Program-made: the position numbers and the translations under genes
Notes under the pieces: generated by a model
What the model was told of the DNA's origin: nothing
The model's input: the letters and a program-made list of their open reading frames with translations, nothing else
The model's database searches: none
NCBI GenBank assembly: GCA_021828445.1
Contig: JAJZJD010000026.1
Coordinates: 1-11,899 of the forward strand
Direction of reading: 5' to 3'
Origin: a bacterium
GTDB lineage: Bacteria > SZUA-79 > Acidulodesulfobacterales > Acidulodesulfobacteraceae
Length of the DNA stretch: 11,899 nucleotides
Shown here: positions 1 to 8,400 of the stretch, piece by piece
How the letters are laid out: every line of letters starts with the position of its first letter
How positions within the stretch are numbered: position 1 is the stretch's first letter

Positions 1-1398
1 GTTCTATCAAGGTATTTTTTTAACGCAGGATTTAACGCAAAGACCGTAATTCTTGCGGAAAGCGGCTCATATAAAGGGATTGCAAAGGAAAATTTAGATA
101 TATTAATAAAACTCGGTGCAGGCATAATCGAAATATCCGAAGAGGGTAAAATCCCGCTTTTAGGCGAAATTTTAGATAAAACGGATATTCTGGCGGATGC
201 AATTTTCGGCGTAGGGCTAAACAAGGAAGTAAGCGGTTTTTTTAAAAAGATTATCGAAACCGTAAACGAAAATGGCGATTACGACGTAATCTGCATAGAC
301 GTTCCAAGCGGTTTAAACGCAGATACCGGCGAATTTATGGGCGCATGCGTCAAAAATAATATAAAAAAAGTTTTTACATTCGGCGGATTAAAAACCGGAT
401 TTTATATAAACGACGGCGAAAAACTGCTTTTAAGCGAAAAAACAGTTTTAATAGATATAAACCAGCCCGCTCAACTATTAAAAAAACACCGTCCCGGAAT
501 AGAAATAATTACGCGGGAAGAAATAGGAGGATGTTTTAAGGATAGAAAAAAAACCGGAACTAAATTCGATTACGGACATCTTCTCGTTATAGCCGGAAGT
601 TCCGGTAAAAGCGGCGCGGCTTTTATGGCGTCTTATGCCGGATTAAAAGGCGGCGCTGGTCTGGTGACGGCGGCGGTTCCCGCTAAACTGAACGACGTTA
701 TGGAAGCAAAAACCGACGAAATTATGACCTATCCCGTTTTTGACGATAATGCCGGTTTTTTTATGGAAAACGCCGCCGAAATTATAAAAGAAAATTTATT
801 AAAAGGGAAAAATGCGGCGGTTATAGGACCGGGCATAGGTTTAAAAGAAGAAACCAAAATATTTTTACATAGGCTTCTACCGGAAATAAAAGTTCCGGTT
901 GTTCTCGATGCGGACGCATTAAACATTTTATCGGAAGATACGGATTTTTTAAAGAAAACCGCAAATAAAACCGATTTAATACTTACCCCTCATTTTAAAG
1001 AAATGGAGCGCCTTGCCGGCATAGACAGAAAATCCATAGAAAAAGACCCTATAGGCATCGGAAAAAACTTTGCGAAAGAATTCGGCGTCTATCTGGTACT
1101 TAAAGGCTCGAGCATATTTATTTTTGATAAAAACGGCGGGCATGTTTCCGTGCAATGCGGGCACAGCCCTTTACTTGCAAGCGGCGGAAGCGGAGACGCT
1201 CTAAGCGGACTTATCGGCGCTTTTATCTGCGGCGGCATAAGCTTGTATATGAGCATGAAATGCGCGGCCTTTATATTGGTTTATTCGGCTCAAAACCTTG
1301 AAAACGAATACGGAGATTTTGGCGCCGGCGCAGTAAAAATAACGGAAAATATTCCGAGAACAGTTAATTTAATTAAAAAACAACAAAAGGAGATATAA
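1..1398 (+). CDS. nnr: Bifunctional NAD(P)H-hydrate epimerase / ADP-dependent dehydratase (5'-truncated)
   Basis: Repairs damaged (hydrated) NADH and NADPH. The N-terminal YjeF_N-type domain epimerises the R and S hydrates; the C-terminal ribokinase-like domain dehydrates the S form using ADP. The reading frame is open from base 1, so the gene starts upstream, and roughly 50-70 residues including the epimerase GxNGGDG loop are probably missing. Seen in the epimerase part: DAIFGVGLN and, near codon 100, IDVPSGLNADTG, with the Asp expected in the active site. Seen in the dehydratase part: VIAGSSGKSGAAF, GPGIG, LDADALN, LTPHFKEMERL, LVLKGSS and the catalytic ASGGSGDALSGLIGA motif. The ATG at 337 lies inside the epimerase domain and is not the real start. 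The last codons contain the Shine-Dalgarno of the next gene. Pairing with tsaE two genes downstream matches the yjeF-yjeE neighbourhood known in other bacteria. Confidence 0.95.
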   Translation, partial: VLSRYFFNAGFNAKTVILAESGSYKGIAKENLDILIKLGAGIIEISEEGKIPLLGEILDKTDILADAIFGVGLNKEVSGFFKKIIETVNENGDYDVICIDVPSGLNADTGEFMGACVKNNIKKVFTFGGLKTGFYINDGEKLLLSEKTVLIDINQPAQLLKKHRPGIEIITREEIGGCFKDRKKTGTKFDYGHLLVIAGSSGKSGAAFMASYAGLKGGAGLVTAAVPAKLNDVMEAKTDEIMTYPVFDDNAGFFMENAAEIIKENLLKGKNAAVIGPGIGLKEETKIFLHRLLPEIKVPVVLDADALNILSEDTDFLKKTANKTDLILTPHFKEMERLAGIDRKSIEKDPIGIGKNFAKEFGVYLVLKGSSIFIFDKNGGHVSVQCGHSPLLASGGSGDALSGLIGAFICGGISLYMSMKCAAFILVYSAQNLENEYGDFGAGAVKITENIPRTVNLIKKQQKEI

Positions 1399-1401
1399 CA
1401 A

Positions 1402-1875
1402 ATGATGACCGCAGGCGATATTATGACCAAAAAAGTAATAGTTCTAAGCGAGGAGGACGAAATAAAGAAAGCGGCGGATATTTTTCTTAAAGATAAAATA
1501 AACGCTATTCCCGTGGTAAATGCCGATAAAAAATTATGCGGAATAGTTTCCGAAACCGACCTTGTGTATCAGGAATCTAATCTTCATATACCTACGGTTT
1601 TTACTATTTTTGACAGCATATTTTATCTTGGAACCTCAAAGCATTTTAAAGATGACGTAAGCAAAATAACCGCGACTAAAATTAAAGATATTATGAATAA
1701 AGACGTTTTTTACGCTAAAAAGACGGACGATATTTACGGTCTGGCAACGGTAATGGCCGATAAAAAATTCTACTCAATTCCGATAGTAGGCGACAATAAA
1801 GAAATTATAGGCGTAGTTTCGAGATACGATATAATTAAAGCGATGTCTCAAGCAAAAGAAAAACCGGAAAAATAA
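1402..1875 (+). CDS. Two-CBS-domain protein
   Basis: A 157-residue stand-alone CBS-pair protein. CBS motif 1 spans about residues 3-57 (begins AGDIMTKKVIVL, ends GIVSETDLV) and CBS motif 2 about 88-149 (KIKDIMNKDVFYA to GVVSRYDIIKAM). They are joined by a linker of about 30 residues (HIPTVFTIFDSIFYL), a pattern I associate with a COG0517-type family common in deltaproteobacteria. CBS pairs bind adenosine nucleotides such as AMP, ATP or S-adenosylmethionine as regulatory ligands; ligand and target here cannot be read from the sequence. There is no fused enzyme or membrane domain. The start follows AAGGAG (1387-1392) inside the end of nnr; the ATG at 1405 is an equally usable second start. It lies 3 bp after nnr and 6 bp before tsaE, so co-transcription is very likely. 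A nucleotide-sensing role beside NAD(P)H repair is only inference. Confidence 0.9.
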   Translation: MMTAGDIMTKKVIVLSEEDEIKKAADIFLKDKINAIPVVNADKKLCGIVSETDLVYQESNLHIPTVFTIFDSIFYLGTSKHFKDDVSKITATKIKDIMNKDVFYAKKTDDIYGLATVMADKKFYSIPIVGDNKEIIGVVSRYDIIKAMSQAKEKPEK

Positions 1876-1881
1876 TTTCCT

Positions 1882-2352
1882 ATGCCGACGGTTAAATTGC
1901 AGAAGTTTGAATCCTTTGAATCCGGTTCGCCGGAAAACACGGAATTAATTGCGGCGGAATTCGCAAAACAATTAAAACCTTCCGATTTTGTCGCGCTTAA
2001 CGGTCCCTTGGGCGCGGGGAAAACAAGATTCGCATCAGGGATAATACGTTTTTTTTGCGGGAATACTGTTGCGGCAAGTCCTACTTATTCTATAATGAAT
2101 AATTATCGGTGCAGCGGTATTGCCGTAAACCATTTCGATTTTTACAGACTGAAGACCGCCTTCGACCTTGAAAACTGCGGATTTTTCGATTCGCTCGAAG
2201 GCAAAAATCTGACCATAGCCGAATGGACGAATATGGTCGAAGTAGATTACGGGAAATATGCGGCAGGAAACTATTACTCGATAAATATCAAAATAAGCGG
2301 CGCCGAAAAAAATAAAGAAATAAGACATATAGAAATAGAAAAAATTTTATAA
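1882..2352 (+). CDS. tsaE: tRNA threonylcarbamoyladenosine biosynthesis ATPase TsaE
   Basis: TsaE (YjeE) is the small cytoplasmic P-loop ATPase that works with TsaB and TsaD to make N6-threonylcarbamoyladenosine at position 37 of ANN-decoding tRNAs. The 156-residue length fits the family. Visible motifs are the Walker A loop GPLGAGKT at residues 41-48, SPTYSIMNNY, the family-typical HFDFYRL with its metal-site Asp, and TIAEW near residue 114. The Shine-Dalgarno is weak (only a distant GGAAAA in the end of the CBS gene), so translational coupling to the upstream gene is plausible. The gap to the CBS gene is 6 bp. The stop TAA at 2350 is followed by a 33-bp AT-rich gap before lpdA. Confidence 0.95.
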   Translation: MPTVKLQKFESFESGSPENTELIAAEFAKQLKPSDFVALNGPLGAGKTRFASGIIRFFCGNTVAASPTYSIMNNYRCSGIAVNHFDFYRLKTAFDLENCGFFDSLEGKNLTIAEWTNMVEVDYGKYAAGNYYSINIKISGAEKNKEIRHIEIEKIL

Positions 2353-2373
2353 ATAAAATATAATTATACTTTT

Positions 2374-2378
2374 GGAGG
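2374..2378 (+). promoter_or_regulatory. Shine-Dalgarno that fixes the TTG start of lpdA
   Basis: GGAGG lies 7 nt before TTG at 2386. No ATG is available in that frame at the right place, and the FAD-binding fold begins three residues after the TTG, so this site decides the start. Confidence 0.85.
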
Positions 2379-2385
2379 CTTAGTT

Positions 2386-3813
2386 TTGGAAAAGTTCGAC
2401 GTTTGTATTATCGGAGGCGGTCCCGCCGGATACGTAAGCGCATTAAAGTGCGCGATTAACGGGTTATCGGCGGCGATTATCGAAAAAGAAAGGTTCGGAG
2501 GCACCTGTCTAAACAGGGGATGCATCCCGACGAAAGTTCTTTATTCTAAAGCAAAATATTTAAATAAGATTAAAAAACCGGAGCGGGGGTTCTCTATAAA
2601 CGGATTTAGTTTTAATTACGGCGAGATAATAAATTATAAAGATGAAGTCGTTTCGACTCTTACCGGAGGAGTGGAAAAATTATTAAAGGCGAGGAAGGTT
2701 AACATTTTTTACGGCATGGGTAAGATTGCCGGTAGAGAAAACGGTGTTTTTCGGGTCGGAATAAACGCAAACGACGGTTCCGACGTCCAAATTTCGGCTG
2801 ATAACGTTATCGCCGCTACGGGCTCCGTTCCACTTATGATACCGGCTTTCAATATAGACCATAAAAATATAATAACCTCGGATGAAGCCCTTTCATTGAG
2901 GAATATACCCGAGTCGCTGATTATAATAGGCGCAGGCGTCATAGGATGTGAATTTGCCAATATTTTTTCGGAATTCGGTTCCGCGGTAAAGATGATAGAA
3001 CTTCTGCCGTCTATTCTTTCTACCGAAGACAAGGAAATTTCTAAATTTATCAATAAAAATTTCAAATCCCGCAATATAGATATTATGACCGGCGTGGAAG
3101 TTGCCGGTATTAAAGCTTTAGGATTAAACGGCAAAAGCGGCGCGGAAGTCGAGTTGAAGACCGGCGATAAATTTGAAACGGAAAAAGTGCTTGTTTCAAT
3201 AGGCAGAAAATTGAATACGGCCGCTTTGGGACTGGAAGAGATAGGAGTTAAATTAGACAATAGAGGGAAGATAGAAACCGATACGCATAACGAAACGAAT
3301 ATTAAAGGAATTTACGCCTGCGGCGATATAATAGACGGACCTATGCTTGCGCATAAGGCATCGTACGACGGGATTATTGCGGCGGACAATATTGCCGGAA
3401 TTGTTAAAGAAAAAGATTACGGCGTTCTTCCATGGTCTATCTATACAAATCCGGCTATAGGAACGATAGGTTTAAAGGAAGGAGACGCCGCCCTCTCCGA
3501 ATTAAATTATAACGTGGGGCGTTTTTCTTATGCCGCAAGCGGAATGGCGCTGGCTATGGAAGAATCGGAAGGATTCTTAAAGGTTATCGTGGACGAAAAA
3601 TCTAAAAAAATTTTAGGAGCAACCGGAATCGGCGCGGACATTCCCGAACTGATTGCCGAAATAGCTTCATATATGCATTTCGGGGGAACCGTTTTCGATA
3701 TAGAATCGACTATTCATTCACATCCGACTCTTTCGGAAATAGTTCCCGAATCGGCTCTCGATTCTATAGGCGAAGCCGTTCATAAGTTTAATCCGAGAAC
3801 GGCAAAAAAATAA
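2386..3813 (+). CDS. lpdA: Dihydrolipoyl dehydrogenase (E3)
   Basis: FAD-dependent pyridine-nucleotide disulfide oxidoreductase that reoxidises dihydrolipoamide of 2-oxoacid dehydrogenase complexes or the glycine cleavage system, producing NADH. The 475-residue length is typical. In order: FAD-binding GGGPAG at residues 10-15; redox-active disulfide Cys41/Cys46 in GGTCLNRGCIPTK; NAD-binding GAGVIG at about 182-187 followed by an acidic strand end; second FAD motif GIYACGDI; and the C-terminal dimerisation domain with the catalytic His446-Glu451 pair in HPTLSE. The motif set favours E3 over mercuric or glutathione reductase. Start is TTG with a strong Shine-Dalgarno. No E1, E2, lipoate or gcv gene is in the window, so its partner complex is unknown. 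It sits between tsaE and lysC, where I would not expect it, and may be a lineage-specific insertion into that cluster. Confidence 0.93.
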   Translation: MEKFDVCIIGGGPAGYVSALKCAINGLSAAIIEKERFGGTCLNRGCIPTKVLYSKAKYLNKIKKPERGFSINGFSFNYGEIINYKDEVVSTLTGGVEKLLKARKVNIFYGMGKIAGRENGVFRVGINANDGSDVQISADNVIAATGSVPLMIPAFNIDHKNIITSDEALSLRNIPESLIIIGAGVIGCEFANIFSEFGSAVKMIELLPSILSTEDKEISKFINKNFKSRNIDIMTGVEVAGIKALGLNGKSGAEVELKTGDKFETEKVLVSIGRKLNTAALGLEEIGVKLDNRGKIETDTHNETNIKGIYACGDIIDGPMLAHKASYDGIIAADNIAGIVKEKDYGVLPWSIYTNPAIGTIGLKEGDAALSELNYNVGRFSYAASGMALAMEESEGFLKVIVDEKSKKILGATGIGADIPELIAEIASYMHFGGTVFDIESTIHSHPTLSEIVPESALDSIGEAVHKFNPRTAKK

Positions 3814-3839
3814 ATAAAAAACAAAATAAGGAAATATTT

Positions 3840-5069
3840 ATGGCATTGATAGTTCAAAAGTTCGGCGGCACATCAATGGGAAGCATAGAAAGAATAAAAC
3901 AGGTCGCGGGACGCGTAATAAAAGAAAAACTGACGGGGAACGACGTCGTAGTCGTCGTAAGCGCTATGAGCGGAGAAACAAACAGACTTTTAGACCTCGC
4001 CGTTAAAATGGGCGGTCGTCAGGATAATATGGAAACAGATCTGATAATATCCAGCGGCGAACAGATAAGTTCGGGACTTCTATCGCTGGCATTGAAAAAT
4101 GAGGGTTACGATGCCGTTCCGCTTTTAGGGCATCAGGTGAGAATAGCTACCGATGAATCTTACGGGAAAGCAAGAATATCCTCGATAGATTCGGAAAATA
4201 TATACAAAATGCTTAAAAACGGGAAAATCGTGGTAATTGCCGGATTTCAGGGGATAGACTCCAACGGGTTTATTACTACGCTCGGAAGGGGCGGTTCGGA
4301 TACTACGGCTGTTGCCGTGGCGGCGGCGATTAATGCCGACAGGTGCGACATATATACCGACGTGGACGGAGTTTACACCGCAGACCCGAATATAGTTCCG
4401 GAAGCGCATCGTTTAGACGTAGTTTATTTCGACGAAATGATTGAAATGTCGAGTCTCGGCGCAAAAGTCCTGCAAATCAGGTCTGTGGAATTTGCAATGA
4501 AATACGGCGTAAATCTGTTTGTTAAATCGACTTTTGCGGAAGGGAAAGGAACTCAAATAAAATTTTTAGGAGACGATAAGAATATGGAAGAATTGCAGGT
4601 TTCAAGCGTCGCATGCGATAAAGACGAAGCTAAAATCTCTATAAGGGGAATCCCCGATAAGCCGGGTATTGCGGCAAAAATTTTCTCAAGAATATCAGAT
4701 GCCAATATAGTCGTAGATATGATTATCCAGAATATTTCTGTTGAAGGGCATACTGATTTGACTTTCACGGTATCTAAAAAAGATTTAAAAAAGGCTCTGG
4801 AAATAACCGGCGGCCTCGCAAAAGAACTTGACGCTAAAGAGGTAATAAGCGACGACAAAATTGCCAAAATCTCAGTCATAGGAGTCGGTATGCGAAATCA
4901 TTACGGAACGGCTTCCATTATGTTTGACGTTCTTGCAAAAGAAAATATAAACATTATGATGATTTCCACATCCGAAATTAAAATATCGTGCGTTATAGAC
5001 GCCAAATATGCCGAACTTGCCGCAAGAATACTCCACGATGCGTTTAATCTCGGCAAACTTAACGGTTAA
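3840..5069 (+). CDS. lysC: Aspartate kinase with two C-terminal ACT domains
   Basis: Phosphorylates L-aspartate with ATP, the committed step to lysine (and diaminopimelate for peptidoglycan), threonine and methionine. It is a monofunctional 409-residue enzyme. Visible: the N-terminal signature KFGGTSMGS at residues 7-15, SSGEQISSGLLS, the substrate/ATP region TLGRGGSDTTAVA and DVDGVYTADPNIV. Two ACT repeats follow from about residue 263, ending in the NIMMISTSEIKISCVI segment. In such enzymes the ACT pair binds feedback effectors (lysine and/or threonine); which effector applies cannot be read here. Shine-Dalgarno TAAGGA ends 8 nt before the ATG. The next gene, cimA, begins 22 bp after the stop, and a lysC-cimA pair makes sense as aspartate-family and isoleucine biosynthesis. 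Confidence 0.96.
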   Translation: MALIVQKFGGTSMGSIERIKQVAGRVIKEKLTGNDVVVVVSAMSGETNRLLDLAVKMGGRQDNMETDLIISSGEQISSGLLSLALKNEGYDAVPLLGHQVRIATDESYGKARISSIDSENIYKMLKNGKIVVIAGFQGIDSNGFITTLGRGGSDTTAVAVAAAINADRCDIYTDVDGVYTADPNIVPEAHRLDVVYFDEMIEMSSLGAKVLQIRSVEFAMKYGVNLFVKSTFAEGKGTQIKFLGDDKNMEELQVSSVACDKDEAKISIRGIPDKPGIAAKIFSRISDANIVVDMIIQNISVEGHTDLTFTVSKKDLKKALEITGGLAKELDAKEVISDDKIAKISVIGVGMRNHYGTASIMFDVLAKENINIMMISTSEIKISCVIDAKYAELAARILHDAFNLGKLNG

Positions 5070-5091
5070 CGAAATCATACAGTTAAAAAAT

Positions 5092-6726
5092 ATGAATGCA
5101 GACAAAAATAAAAATTTGAATAACGAAAAAATCGGTTTCGTCGAGGTTTACGATACTACTTTAAGGGACGGAACTCAGGGTGAAGGATTTTCTTTATCTA
5201 TAGACGATAAATTAATGATAACGGATATTCTCGACGAACTCGGCATTAATTTTATAGAAGGCGGATTTCCGGCTTCCAATCCTAAAGATAAAAAATTTTT
5301 CGCCGCCGCGTCGAAAAAAAAATTAAAAAATTCTAAATTAACGGCATTCGGAAGCACAAGAAAGAAAAATATTAAGGCAAAAGACGATGCCGGATTAACC
5401 GTTCTCGGCGAAACGGCTGTTGAGCACATCACTATTTTTGGCAAATCATGGGATTTGCATACCGAAAGCGTTTTAAAAATATCTTTAAACGAAAATTTAG
5501 ACATTATAGCCGATTCTGTGGAATTTTTAAAATCCTGCGGAAAAAAGGTATTTTTCGATGCGGAGCATTTTTTCGACGGATTTAAAAATAATGAGGATTA
5601 TGCCGTAAAAACGATAAATGCCGCGTTTAAGGCAGGAGCCGATAAAGTCGTTTTATGCGATACCAACGGAGGCTGTCTGCCTGACGATATTTCTAAAATA
5701 ATAGATAAACTTAGGACCCGTCACGGGATAAACATAAAGCATCTGGGAATCCATACTCATAACGATACCGACTGTGCCGTAGCAAACACTATTGCCGCAG
5801 TTTTAGGCGGCATAAGACATGTTCAGGGAACGATAAACGGTTACGGAGAAAGAACCGGAAACGCAAATCTTTCGTCTATAATTCCAAATTTAGAATTAAA
5901 AGCCGGATTTAAAACCATAGGAAAGGAAAAACTTAAGAACATTCTTAAAGTAAGCAGGTTAATCGACGAAATTTCAAACAATACTCCGGTTAAGAATATG
6001 CCGTATGTCGGAGAAAGCGCATTCGCGCATAAGGCGGGACTTCACGCAAATGCGGTTTTAAAAAACCCTTCTTCTTACGAACATATAGACCCGGAGGTAG
6101 TAGGAAACAGCAGGAGATTTTTAGTTTCGGATTTATCGGGAAAAAGCAATATCGAAGCCAAAGCAAAAGAGCTCGGATTAGAGATCGGCGTTCTTTCGGC
6201 GTCCCGGGAAACGGAGCTTTTGAATAAAATTAAAGAGCTTGAAAGTTTAGGATTTAATTTCGAGAGCGCGGACGGGTCTTTTAAAATCCTTTTGAATAAA
6301 TATTCATCCGAAGACTATAAAAATAAAGAATATTTTAAACTTATCGCGTTCAGGGTAAATATAGAAAAAACCGTAGATAAAAATATCTTTAGCGAAGCCG
6401 TCGTAATGATAGAAGTCAAAGGCAAAACAGAGCATACGGTTGCCGTAGGAGACGGACCGGTAAATGCTTTAGACAACGCCCTGAGAAAAGCGTTGATGAA
6501 ATTTTATCCGGTATTAAACGAAATGAAATTGACCGATTTCAAGGTAAGAGTAATAAGCAATAAAACAAAATCAGGAACGGCTTCTTATGTCAGAGTATTG
6601 ATAGAATCTTCGGATAAAGAAGAAAAATGGACGACGCTCGGCGTATCGGAAAACATAATAGAAGCGTCTTATATAGCTCTTGCCGACAGCATAATTTATA
6701 AATTAGATAAAGAACGGACGGAATAG
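5092..6726 (+). CDS. cimA: (R)-citramalate synthase
   Basis: Condenses pyruvate with acetyl-CoA to (R)-citramalate, the first step of the threonine-independent route to 2-oxobutanoate and isoleucine. The HMGL-like TIM barrel opens with YDTTLRDGTQGEG (residues 20-32) and carries the metal-binding HTHNDTD (from residue 221) and the HVQGTINGYGERTGNANL segment. The linker motif FAHKAGLHANAV follows, then a LeuA-type regulatory domain from about residue 385, expected to bind an end-product inhibitor. The TLRDGTQGEG version and about 544-residue length fit the deltaproteobacterial/archaeal CimA subgroup (TIGR00977-like) rather than 2-isopropylmalate or homocitrate synthase. I chose ATG 5092. An upstream ATG at 5008 would overlap lysC by 62 bp and add 28 residues with no family resemblance. 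Neither start has a good Shine-Dalgarno, so coupling to lysC is likely. Confidence 0.93.
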   Translation: MNADKNKNLNNEKIGFVEVYDTTLRDGTQGEGFSLSIDDKLMITDILDELGINFIEGGFPASNPKDKKFFAAASKKKLKNSKLTAFGSTRKKNIKAKDDAGLTVLGETAVEHITIFGKSWDLHTESVLKISLNENLDIIADSVEFLKSCGKKVFFDAEHFFDGFKNNEDYAVKTINAAFKAGADKVVLCDTNGGCLPDDISKIIDKLRTRHGINIKHLGIHTHNDTDCAVANTIAAVLGGIRHVQGTINGYGERTGNANLSSIIPNLELKAGFKTIGKEKLKNILKVSRLIDEISNNTPVKNMPYVGESAFAHKAGLHANAVLKNPSSYEHIDPEVVGNSRRFLVSDLSGKSNIEAKAKELGLEIGVLSASRETELLNKIKELESLGFNFESADGSFKILLNKYSSEDYKNKEYFKLIAFRVNIEKTVDKNIFSEAVVMIEVKGKTEHTVAVGDGPVNALDNALRKALMKFYPVLNEMKLTDFKVRVISNKTKSGTASYVRVLIESSDKEEKWTTLGVSENIIEASYIALADSIIYKLDKERTE

Positions 6727-6739
6727 GAGCAACCTAAAA

Positions 6740-7387
6740 ATGACTGATTTCGACGATATAAAAGAAACGGGATTTTTTAAAGCATTATTTTCGACATGGA
6801 AAAAATCTCTTTTCAATCCGGAGATATTCTATAAAGAATTAAACAATACCGGAGAAGATCATGACATCAAAGCGCTCGCCCATCCTTATTTTTACGCGAT
6901 AATATTTACCTATATAAATTTAGTGTTTTCATTCTTTTGGGAAGTAATGTTTTTCAAAATAGGATTTTATAGAAATTACGCTATTCTGCCCAAAATACCT
7001 CTTTTTTTTACTAATAAAAACTTTATAGATTTATATATAGTTATAGGCGTTATTTTTCTTTTACTGCTTCTGGGGATATTATATACGATTTTCCTATCGC
7101 TTTTAACCGTTATCATACACGGATTCGTGATGCTTATGGGAGGGAAGCAGGGCATAAAAAATACTTTCCGAATAATCGGTTATGCTTCGGGAGTGGGGGT
7201 TTTTTCGATATTTCCCATATTCGGATACAACATATCCGCCGCTTGGTTTGCGGCGTTATTAATCATAGGCATCAAAGAAACCAACGGACTTTCGACGCCG
7301 AGGTCGATTATGGCTCTTCTCCTGCCTTTTATTTTCATATCTCTTATACTTGTAGTCTTCTTTATAAAAATTTTAGCCGCAAGGTAA
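6740..7387 (+). CDS. YIP1-family multi-pass membrane protein
   Basis: A 215-residue integral membrane protein. A soluble N-terminus of about 45 residues (WKKSLFNPEIFYKEL, then ALAHPYFYAII) leads into five or six hydrophobic segments at roughly residues 48-72, 92-112, 114-130, 141-158, 164-178 and 190-212. The NPEIFYKEL-type opening, the GGKQGIKNTFRIIGYASG motif between membrane segments and the overall layout match bacterial proteins carrying the Yip1 domain (PF04893). The bacterial members have no established function. AGGAG at 6725-6729 overlaps the cimA stop and lies 10 nt before the ATG, so it is probably the last gene of the operon. It faces fba tail to tail with 18 bp between the stops. 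The domain call is from pattern recognition, not a profile search. Confidence 0.75.
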   Translation: MTDFDDIKETGFFKALFSTWKKSLFNPEIFYKELNNTGEDHDIKALAHPYFYAIIFTYINLVFSFFWEVMFFKIGFYRNYAILPKIPLFFTNKNFIDLYIVIGVIFLLLLLGILYTIFLSLLTVIIHGFVMLMGGKQGIKNTFRIIGYASGVGVFSIFPIFGYNISAAWFAALLIIGIKETNGLSTPRSIMALLLPFIFISLILVVFFIKILAAR

Positions 7388-7405
7388 TAATGCGGTATTG
7401 CAGTT

Positions 7406-8332
7406 TTAAACCCTGCCGGAAGAACCCAGTATTTTCATTCTTTCTCTTATTACTTCTATAACGTAATCTCTTGCGGGACCGAAAATCTTTCTCGGGTCTA
7501 TCTGCGATTTATCGCCTGCGACGCTTTCCCTTACTTTTGCCAAAAAAGCAATGCGCAGATCCGTATCCGTGTTGACTTTATTGATGCCGAATTTTACCGC
7601 TTCTTTTAAGACATCGAACGGAACTCCTTTTGCGCCTTTTAAATCGCCGCCGAATTCTTCAAATTTTTTAGATGCGGGTTCCGGAACGGACGAAGCTCCA
7701 TGAAGCACAAGCGGAATGCCGGTTAATTCTTTAACTTTTTTTAATCTTTCAAAATCCAGCTTTGCTTCTCCTTTGAATTTAAACGCTCCGTGTGAAGTGC
7801 CGATTGCGGGGGCAAGGAAATCGATACCCGACGATTCTACGAAATCGTGCGCTTCGGCGGGGTTGACCAGTACGGCATCTCTTTCCGCAACGGAAACGTT
7901 GTCTTCTACGCCCTGAAGTCTTCCAAGTTCAGCCTCCACGGAAATTCCGACCGGGTGACAAATACCGACTATCTGTTTAGTCATTTTAAGATTTTCTTCA
8001 TACGGAAAATGCGACGCGTCTATCATAACCGAAGTAAAACCGGCTTTTACCGCCGTCATTACGGCTTTTATGTTTGAACCGTGGTCAAGATGCAAGGCTG
8101 CGGGTATTCTAGGATGCGCATCCGAAAGAGTTTTAACCATGGAGTAGAGCATTTCCGGGCCGGCATATTTCATAGCGCCTTCGCTTGCGGCAATTATAAT
8201 CGGAGATTTTTCTGAATCGGCGGCGGCGAATATTGCCTGCAAAAATTCCATATTATTGGCGTTAAAGGCTCCGACGGCATAACCGTTTTTATTCGCATCG
8301 TCAAGAATTGCTTTCGCAGAGATTAAAGGCAT
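7406..8332 (-). CDS. fba: Class II fructose-1,6-bisphosphate aldolase
   Basis: Zinc-dependent aldolase of glycolysis and gluconeogenesis, interconverting fructose 1,6-bisphosphate with dihydroxyacetone phosphate and glyceraldehyde 3-phosphate. All expected residues are present: catalytic Asp83 and Zn ligand His84 in HLDHGS, Glu135 in VEAELG, Zn ligands His181 (GTSHGAFK) and His211 (LHGASS), and the phosphate-binding NKVNTDTDLR near residue 251. The 308-residue length and the C-terminal GPARDYVIEVI ... GSSGR ending fit the class IIB group common in Clostridium and deltaproteobacteria. Tagatose-bisphosphate aldolase is a close relative, but no galactitol or tagatose genes are nearby, so the glycolytic role is more likely. 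A strong Shine-Dalgarno sets the start. It lies downstream of, and in the same direction as, the selenocysteine tRNA. Confidence 0.95.
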   Translation of the reverse strand: MPLISAKAILDDANKNGYAVGAFNANNMEFLQAIFAAADSEKSPIIIAASEGAMKYAGPEMLYSMVKTLSDAHPRIPAALHLDHGSNIKAVMTAVKAGFTSVMIDASHFPYEENLKMTKQIVGICHPVGISVEAELGRLQGVEDNVSVAERDAVLVNPAEAHDFVESSGIDFLAPAIGTSHGAFKFKGEAKLDFERLKKVKELTGIPLVLHGASSVPEPASKKFEEFGGDLKGAKGVPFDVLKEAVKFGINKVNTDTDLRIAFLAKVRESVAGDKSQIDPRKIFGPARDYVIEVIRERMKILGSSGRV

Positions 8333-8339
8333 TTTAAAT

Positions 8340-8346
8340 CCTCCTT
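8340..8346 (-). promoter_or_regulatory. Shine-Dalgarno of fba
   Basis: AAGGAGG on the - strand, 7 nt before the ATG at 8332. It is one of the strongest ribosome-binding sites in the window, in keeping with a highly expressed glycolytic enzyme. Confidence 0.85.
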
Positions 8347-8370
8347 ATTTATTATAGCTTTTGTGAGCAT

Positions 8371-8400
8371 AAAATAATAAAAATAACGGTTTTAGCGTTA
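8371..8400 (-). terminator. Weak candidate intrinsic terminator after tRNA-Sec
   Basis: On the - strand TAACG and CGTTA can form a 5-bp stem with a 7-nt loop (8384-8400), followed directly by a T-rich run (TTTTTATTATTTT). The stem is short, so termination may be partial and some transcripts could read through into fba. Confidence 0.3.

Noticed and set aside
2359..2364. TATAAT in the tsaE-lpdA gap as a promoter for lpdA
   Set aside because: No recognisable -35 box 15-19 bp upstream; in such AT-rich spacing the hexamer is expected by chance.
2709..3260. Long reverse-strand ORF inside lpdA (and similar ones inside nnr, tsaE, lysC, cimA, fba and dnaJ)
   Set aside because: These lie fully inside genes with clear family motifs, have low-complexity composition typical of antisense reading and no ribosome-binding sites; they are shadows.
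5008..5091. Upstream ATG extending cimA by 28 residues into lysC
   Set aside because: The extension overlaps the lysC 3' end by 62 bp, has no Shine-Dalgarno and bears no resemblance to the start of citramalate synthases, which begin close to the DTTLRDG motif.
7377..7395. CCGCA/TGCGG inverted repeat between the YIP1 gene and fba
   Set aside because: A 5-bp stem spanning the YIP1 stop codon with no U tract directly after it on either strand; too weak to call a terminator.
8351..8356. Perfect TATAAT on the - strand just upstream of fba
   Set aside because: A start about 7 nt downstream would fall inside the Shine-Dalgarno (8340-8346) and remove it from the transcript; no -35 box is suitably placed.
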